From the NCBI GenBank assembly GCA_002778535.1, contig PFBP01000024.1, positions 1 to 10,591 of the forward strand: DNA of 10,591 bases, given 5' to 3'. Source of the stretch: Candidatus Kuenenbacteria bacterium CG10_big_fil_rev_8_21_14_0_10_36_11. GTDB lineage: Bacteria; Patescibacteriota; Patescibacteriia; UBA2196. The translations under genes were made by a program, and so were the position numbers. Each line of letters starts with the position of its first letter. Within the stretch, counting starts at the first letter, position 1. Below are positions 7,101 through 10,591 of the stretch, piece after piece. The notes beneath the pieces are model-generated. The model did no database searches and was not told the origin of the DNA. It was given only the letters and a program-made list of their open reading frames with translations.

Positions 7101-7210
7101 AAATTTCCAATTTTTAATTTCTAATTTCTAAATAATTTCCTAATGCTTAAATTTTTAAATTAGACATTAAGTCATTGATTAGTAATTAGTAATTAGTTAT
7201 TAGACATTCC
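7101..7210 (-). repeat. AT-rich insertion of about 110 nt at 23S helix 25
   Basis: It lies between the conserved helix arms around CGCGGTCACCGCGCTCCGCG (ending about 7100) and CGTGCGAAGCACGG (from 7210), where E. coli has a short helix 25. The insert is nearly all A/T with short tandem units (TTTCTAA, AGTAATT) and two copies of TTAGACATT. It shares the 16-mer AATTTCTAATTTCTAA with the rpsF-ssb spacer in inverse orientation. Helix 25 is a known site of intervening sequences. No ORF and no stable fold stand out. Confidence 0.7.
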
Positions 7211-7287
7211 GTGCGAAGCACGGCTTCCACTCCTTGAAAACGTATGGTTTCAGATACTATTTCATCCCCCTCACCGGGGTGCTTTTA

Positions 7288-7318
<31 letters not shown>

Positions 7319-7536
7319 ATCTTCGAAAGTATTTAGCCTTGGAGCATAGTCGCCCCAGCTTCAAACAGGATTTCACGTGTCCTGCCCTACTTAAGCTTGG
7401 TTAAACAAGATTTTTTCTTTTCGCATACAGGGCTCTCACCTACTTTGGCAGCAGCTTTCCAGCTGCTTTCTGCTAAGAAAAAGTTTTATAACTTGTTATC
7501 TGCGTTATAAGCCGCAGAATTTAACAGCTTGCAACC

Positions 7537-7616
7537 CCAAAAATAACAACAGCTTATACTTTTAATTTACTCGCTACTGCATTGCTGCAGTAAATTTGTA
7601 AAAACATTATTTTTGG
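7537..7616 (-). repeat. Hairpin insertion of about 80 nt in 23S domain I (helices 16-18)
   Basis: CCAAAAATAA (7537-7546) and TTATTTTTGG (7607-7616) form a perfect 10-bp closing stem, with an inner AATTTACT/AGTAAATT pairing. E. coli (about nt 270-300) has no equivalent. The neighbouring variable region to about 7480 is also longer than in E. coli. It is probably an expansion segment or a small intervening sequence, and it is unrelated in sequence to the helix 9/45 inserts. Confidence 0.6.
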
Positions 7617-7714
7617 TTTAGGCTTTTCCCGGTTCGTTCGCCACTACTGCGGGAATCTCTATTGATTTATTTTCCTCCGCTTACTGAGATGTTTCACTTC
7701 AGCGGGTAGGCGCC

Positions 7715-7847
7715 GTCCCCATGCCGATATTGCTACCGAAATTGCAAAATGTCCCGACCGAAATTATTTCCATAAGGGTCAACAGACCCTTTAAACAATT
7801 TCGGTTTGGGACAAATTCAACATCGGGATCAAAATCGGCATGGGGAC
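7715..7847 (-). repeat. 133-nt palindromic insertion at about 23S helix 9 (IVS-like, copy 2)
   Basis: It stands where E. coli has the tip of helix 9 (about nt 130-150), another classical intervening-sequence site. The 18-bp outer stem pairs at 17 positions. It is clearly homologous to 6366-6470: 37/41 identical bases on the left arm and 43/51 on the right. A nested hairpin (AAGGGTC/GACCCTT, about 7773-7792) is present only in this copy. Confidence 0.85.
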
Positions 7848-7989
7848 GGTAGCGCAGTTTTACTGCGCTGGGTTTCCCTATTTGGAAATCTCCGGCTCAA
7901 AGCTTGCTTGGGAGCTCCCCGGAGCTTATCGCACCCTGCCACGTCCTTCATCGCCTTTCGAAGTCAAGGCATCCACCATACGCCATAGT

Positions 7990-8020
7990 TCTAATATCCT
8001 TTTAAAAATCTTTTATTATA
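7990..8020. repeat. 5' arm of the 23S processing stem
   Basis: Exact reverse complement of 3446-3476 over 31 bp; it brackets the 23S precursor. Confidence 0.85.
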
Positions 8021-8180
8021 ATATTTTTAAGGTGTACATTTGATATTTAAAATATCAGTAAAATTGCTTTTCTCTTTTCACTCCTTAATATTAAATTTTT
8101 AAAGTCCGATCCTTATCAGCTAATGTCTGGCTTTTTATAAATCACACACCAACTGACAATTGTTTTATTCTTGGATAAAC
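8021..8180 (-). other. 23S leader between terminator and processing stem; no gene
   Basis: There is no ORF, tRNA or 16S sequence here. A palindrome GATATTTAAAATATC sits at 8042-8056. A weak promoter-like TTGTCA...TATAAA (- strand, near 8132-8157) has only a 14-bp spacer and is unconvincing. The segment is most simply the transcribed 5' leader of the 23S precursor. Confidence 0.5.
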
Positions 8181-8207
8181 AAAAGACCCGCCTTTTTCAA
8201 GCGGGTC
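8181..8207 (-). terminator. Intrinsic terminator upstream of 23S
   Basis: On the - strand, GACCCGC (8207-8201), a 9-nt loop, GCGGGTC (8191-8185) and then TTTTGTTT. The 7-bp GC-rich stem plus U-tract is a strong terminator for - strand transcription only. It lies between the promoter at 8317-8345 and the 23S gene, so 23S transcription must pass it. Confidence 0.85.
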
Positions 8208-8248
8208 AAAAAATCACAGGTATGCCAAAATCTAACCGCTTGAAGAAG
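8192..8248 (-). promoter_or_regulatory. Candidate antiterminator pairing in the 23S leader
   Basis: CUUCUUCAAGCGG (8248-8236) can pair with CCGCUUGAAAAAG (8204-8192) at 12 of 13 positions. The second segment contains most of the 5' arm and the loop of the terminator, so the two folds exclude each other. This is the architecture of an attenuator. No known riboswitch aptamer is recognised upstream. Confidence 0.6.
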
Positions 8249-8262
8249 ATAGAGTTAAATGA

Positions 8263-8272
8263 TTGTTAAACA
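8263..8272 (-). promoter_or_regulatory. boxA-like rRNA antitermination element
   Basis: On the - strand, TGTTTAACAA shares TTTAACAA with the E. coli rRNA boxA (GCTCTTTAACAA), the site recognised by NusB-NusE (S10). Its position, 40-50 nt after the predicted transcription start and before a terminator, suits a role in processive antitermination. The motif is short, so the call is moderate. Confidence 0.5.
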
Positions 8273-8316
8273 TATATGATTTCAAGAGTGGATAACTAAA
8301 ATTTTATTCTTAAGAT

Positions 8317-8345
8317 ATTATAGACTTAAATAAAAATCTTGTCAA
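8317..8345 (-). promoter_or_regulatory. Perfect-consensus sigma70 promoter for 23S-5S
   Basis: On the - strand, TTGACA (8345-8340), a 17-bp spacer and TATAAT (8322-8317): both hexamers and the spacing match consensus exactly. The -35 begins 2 bp after the rpsR stop codon. Transcription would start near 8310, producing a leader of about 300 nt before the 23S gene, or a ~130-nt RNA if stopped at 8181-8207. Confidence 0.85.
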
Positions 8346-8347
8346 AT

Positions 8348-8572
8348 TCAGTTTTTGATAAATGGCAAAAGGCCCATCACGCGGGCTCTTTTAATGGCTC
8401 TCCCCACTTTTCTCTGATGTTTGGCGCAAAGCCCGGTGCGCCGGCGCGGCACAATGCGCGCGTAATGTGACACAAAGCGCTGAAGTTCCTGGGCGTCCTT
8501 AAAATCAATGTCAACATTTTTGTTAACACAATAATAACAATTTTTTTCTTCTTGAAGATTATTAACTATCAT
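8348..8572 (-). CDS. rpsR: 30S ribosomal protein S18
   Basis: A 74-residue protein of normal S18 length that binds 16S rRNA and S6 in the platform of the small subunit. The core FVSHYARIVPRRRTGLCAKHQRKVGRAIKRARVMGLLPF matches the family along residues 33-71 (first part FVSHYARIVPRRR, then KHQRK, then ARVMGLLPF). C12-x-x-C15 together with C49 and H52 could form the zinc site of the cysteine-containing S18 type. It is the last gene of rpsF-ssb-rpsR, 46 nt after ssb. It ends in TGA immediately before the 23S promoter, with no separate terminator, so operon mRNA may run into the attenuator at 8181-8248. Confidence 0.97.
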   Translation of the reverse strand: MIVNNLQEEKNCYYCVNKNVDIDFKDAQELQRFVSHYARIVPRRRTGLCAKHQRKVGRAIKRARVMGLLPFIKN

Positions 8573-8618
8573 AATTTTATTATCTTTAAAAAAATATAGA
8601 AAGCGAACGGTTGCCTAA

Positions 8619-9134
8619 TTAAAACGGCATGGGTTCGCCCGGCACATTTACTAATGGTGTTTCTTCAATTGGATTGCCAAACTCATCTAAATTTATGGTT
8701 TCAATTTTTTCCACTGGTATTTCTGGCTCGCGCGAAGGCATTTGATTATCAATAACTGGCGCTGACGCTGGAGAACTTTGGGCGTAAGAACTGCCGCCAG
8801 GATTAGAAGCTCTCGGGCCCAATTGAATATTTTCAGCCACTACTTCAGTGCGGTATTTTGTGGTGCCGTCAGTCGCCTGCCAGGAACGAGTTTGAATTCT
8901 GCCTTCAACCATAATCAGACTGCCTTTTTTTGTGTATTGATTAACAACTTCTGCCAAGCGCGCCCAGGCCACCACATTATGGAAATCAGTTACTTCCTGT
9001 TTTTGTCTTTGGTCATTATACCAAACGCGGTTAGTGGCTAAACCAATCTGGGCCACTGTTTGGCCTGCTTGAGTGGTGCGGATTTCCGGATCCCGAGTTA
9101 GCCGGCCGATTAAAAAAACTTTGTTAAGATTCAT
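8619..9134 (-). CDS. ssb: Single-stranded DNA-binding protein
   Basis: A 171-residue SSB: an N-terminal OB fold (about 1-110; NKVFLIGRLTRDPEIR, DFHNVVAWARLAEV, KKGSLIMVEGRIQTRSW), then a Pro/Ser/Gly-rich linker, then a C-terminal tip. It coats single-stranded DNA in replication, repair and recombination and recruits partners through its tip. The tip reads VPGEPMPF: the terminal Pro-Phe is kept, but the usual run of aspartates is reduced to a single adjacent glutamate, with other acidic residues farther upstream. It sits between rpsF and rpsR, the classical bacterial arrangement, 48 nt after rpsF. No clear Shine-Dalgarno precedes the ATG. Confidence 0.97.
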   Translation of the reverse strand: MNLNKVFLIGRLTRDPEIRTTQAGQTVAQIGLATNRVWYNDQRQKQEVTDFHNVVAWARLAEVVNQYTKKGSLIMVEGRIQTRSWQATDGTTKYRTEVVAENIQLGPRASNPGGSSYAQSSPASAPVIDNQMPSREPEIPVEKIETINLDEFGNPIEETPLVNVPGEPMPF

Positions 9135-9159
9135 AGGATTAAAAATTAATTTATTTTTT

Positions 9160-9184
9160 AAAAATTAGAAATTAGAAATTTTTT
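9160..9184. repeat. Short AT-rich tandem repeat in the rpsF-ssb spacer
   Basis: Two direct copies of ATTAGAA within A/T-rich flanks, ending at the rpsF stop. The inverse 16-mer AATTTCTAATTTCTAA is also present in the helix 25 insert at 7116-7131. This is simple sequence; it may be a dispersed repeat of this genome. Confidence 0.5.
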
Positions 9185-9641
9185 ATACGCTCTCGCTTTC
9201 CAAAATATCATCTAATTTTTTATCCAAATCATCCAAACTTATTTTAACTTCTTTTTTGCTTTTTTTTGCTGTCTCTGCTAAAAAACTTTTTTCAACAATT
9301 TCATCAGATAAAACACTGGCAGGCATCTCTTTTTTTAAACTCACTTTCTTGTCATAGTAAAGAGAAGTTTCAAAACGAAGAATATTTACATTGTGTCTTA
9401 ATTCCTGCCACATTTTTTCTGTTTGTTCGCGGGTTAAATTAGTCAAATCCAAAATATAGTTCAGATAAAAACCATGGCGGACTTTTTTAATCGGGTATGA
9501 TAATTTTCTTTTGCCTAATTTTTCTTCGGAAATCACGGAACCACTGTTGTTTTGAATAAGCTCAACAACAGCCTGGCTCGTGGCCGCGGCTTGCTCGTCA
9601 GTCGTATTAGGCAGAAGAACAAAAAGATTATATTTTTGCAT
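9183..9641 (-). CDS. rpsF: 30S ribosomal protein S6
   Basis: A 152-residue protein; S6 is usually about 95-135. Residues 1-95 form the S6 ferredoxin-like fold (MQKYNLFVLLPNTTDE, GKRKLSYPIKKVRHGFYLNY, LRHNVNILRFETSL), which binds S18 and 16S rRNA in the platform. The remaining ~55 residues are a charged, Lys/Glu-rich tail (KKSKKEVKISLDDLDKKLDD), probably flexible, and longer than in most bacteria. It is first in rpsF-ssb-rpsR. The preceding membrane-protein gene ends 21 nt upstream in the same direction, so the operon may begin farther up. No promoter or Shine-Dalgarno is evident at the start. Confidence 0.96.
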   Translation of the reverse strand: MQKYNLFVLLPNTTDEQAAATSQAVVELIQNNSGSVISEEKLGKRKLSYPIKKVRHGFYLNYILDLTNLTREQTEKMWQELRHNVNILRFETSLYYDKKVSLKKEMPASVLSDEIVEKSFLAETAKKSKKEVKISLDDLDKKLDDILESESV

Positions 9642-9662
9642 ATTATCTAATTTATCATAGAG

Positions 9663-10591
9663 TTATTTTTTTGGCAAGAGGTTGTCCTTTGTTTTTTGTT
9701 TTATTCTAAAAATTACCACAACCAATATTACTATTATTGCCAAAGTTAGAGCTAAAAAATATTTTAAAATATTTTGGCCAAAAATTTTATTGGTTAAATT
9801 AGTTTTAGCAGTGGCTTGACCCAAAATTTTTTCTATAATCAAATCTTCCGCGCCTCTTGGCAAAAGCCGCAACCCGCTTGAAGTTTTGGATAAAATTCCA
9901 ACTACTTCTGCCTTGTCTCCTGTGGCAACAGCTAAATTTTTTAAAGACAAGCCGGTCGTTGGCTTAATCACAACTTTAATTTCTCCCTCTCCATCGTCCA
10001 GCCAAAAAAAATCTGTTTTTACTGAAGTTATTTCACCTGCTACTTTTACGAGTGAGCCAACAAAATCATCGCCGTCTTCTAAATCTCCAAGACTTATTTC
10101 TTCCGGCTCTGGGGCTGAACCAAAATTTAAAATTTGCACGGCTGACTTATCTTTAATTTTTATTCTTAATTCTCCATAAGCAGAACTTAATTCGCCAATA
10201 ATTTTTATTTGGTCGCCGACTTTAAATTCTGGAAAATCTTTTTTATAACAATAAATTTGCACGCCTGATCCTGCCACATAAAAAATATTCGCGCCTAAAA
10301 CTCCTGGTAAAACAGAAACTATGCCAGTAGTTTCAACAGCACTGCCAAGCGCTAAATTTTTAATATTGTCTAAATCAGTTTTAATAATGTTTGCGCCAGA
10401 AACTTTGCTAACTGATTTCGTTGCTTGCGCAGATTTATTTGCTCCAGCAGCGCTCAAATCAGTCGCAGCCTTATCTTCTTCATCCCACCAAAAAACTTGT
10501 ATTTTTTCTGGCTTAATATTTTGAGTTTGTTCATCAAAACCATTTTCTTCATCAATAACTTTTAGACCGATTTTTAATGTAGCTGTTTTAT
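9663..10591 (-). CDS. Membrane-anchored tandem OB-fold-like protein of unknown function (5' end outside window)
   Basis: The - strand frame stays open to the window edge (308 residues visible). The in-frame TTG at 10455-10457 is unlikely to be the start, because coding continues upstream (for example DEENGFDEQTQ and VFWWDEED). After an acidic and Ala/Lys-rich stretch come two similar beta-rich units. Unit 1 (about 10360-10125) contains GIVSVLPGVLG, GVQIYCYKKDFP and VGDQIKIIGELS; unit 2 (about 10060-9835) contains VKVAGEITSVKTDFFWLDDG and GDKAEVVGILSKTSSGLRLLP. Both look like OB folds of the kind seen in exported nuclease or lamin-tail-associated proteins. A C-terminal membrane helix (YFLALTLAIIVILVVVIF) is followed by a short basic tail. 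This suggests an extracytoplasmic protein with its C-terminus anchored. The N-terminal domain is not visible; no function is claimed. It lies 21 nt upstream of rpsF. Confidence 0.75.
   Translation of the reverse strand, partial: KTATLKIGLKVIDEENGFDEQTQNIKPEKIQVFWWDEEDKAATDLSAAGANKSAQATKSVSKVSGANIIKTDLDNIKNLALGSAVETTGIVSVLPGVLGANIFYVAGSGVQIYCYKKDFPEFKVGDQIKIIGELSSAYGELRIKIKDKSAVQILNFGSAPEPEEISLGDLEDGDDFVGSLVKVAGEITSVKTDFFWLDDGEGEIKVVIKPTTGLSLKNLAVATGDKAEVVGILSKTSSGLRLLPRGAEDLIIEKILGQATAKTNLTNKIFGQNILKYFLALTLAIIVILVVVIFRIKQKTKDNLLPKK

Noticed and set aside
7101..7210. CRISPR-like array in the AT-rich repeats
   Set aside because: Units are very short, irregular and adjacent, without spacers, and lie inside rRNA.
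8287..8295. DnaA-box-like TTATCCACT on the - strand near the 23S transcription start
   Set aside because: It is a single 8/9 match with no cluster, no AT-unwinding arrangement and no dnaA/dnaN nearby; chance is likely.
8208..8310. Possible tRNA or known riboswitch in the 23S leader
   Set aside because: No cloverleaf, T-loop or recognisable aptamer was found; only the alternative terminator pairing is supported.
10455..10457. TTG as start codon of the tandem OB-fold protein
   Set aside because: The frame remains open and protein-like to the window edge, so this is an internal codon.

Overview
The window looks like part of a Candidate Phyla Radiation (Patescibacteria, probably Parcubacteria-like) genome. 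The grounds are AT-rich compact DNA, genes with little Shine-Dalgarno signal, a 23S rRNA gene swollen by group I introns and helix insertions, and rRNA not arranged as a simple 16S-23S-5S operon. This placement is inference: no 16S rRNA or marker tree was available. TGA is used as a stop (rpsR), so the standard bacterial code fits.

Left part (1-3271): the three parts of the AmmeMemoRadiSam system. The + strand starts inside a MEMO (protein B) domain fused to an AMMECR1 (protein A) domain. The radical SAM enzyme lies convergently on the - strand. Between them sits a Fic-family (AMPylator-type) gene with its own sigma70-like promoter and three tandem 11-bp repeats. A second, diverged copy of the last 57 nt of the AMMECR1 gene follows fic, so fic appears to have been inserted there. 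A bidirectional terminator separates the convergent genes.

Middle part (3309-8345): a 5S gene and a giant 23S gene, both on the - strand, about 4.5 kb for the 23S against the usual 2.9 kb. The excess is explained by three group I introns and four helix-tip insertions. The introns lie near E. coli positions 2604, 2593 and 1926/1931, and the first encodes a LAGLIDADG endonuclease. Two of the introns are separated by an exon of only 11 nt. The helix insertions fall at about helix 9, helices 16-18, helix 25 and helix 45. Those at helices 9 and 45 are homologous copies of one palindromic element. A perfect 31-bp inverted repeat closes the 23S and abuts a 20-bp stem around the 5S.

Upstream of the 23S (8021-8347) there is no 16S gene. 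Instead there is a perfect-consensus promoter starting 2 bp after the rpsR stop, a boxA-like element, and an intrinsic terminator with a competing antiterminator pairing. This suggests that 23S-5S transcription is controlled by processive antitermination or attenuation.

Right part (8348-10591): an rpsF-ssb-rpsR operon on the - strand, preceded by the 3' part of a membrane-anchored tandem OB-fold protein of unknown role that runs off the window.
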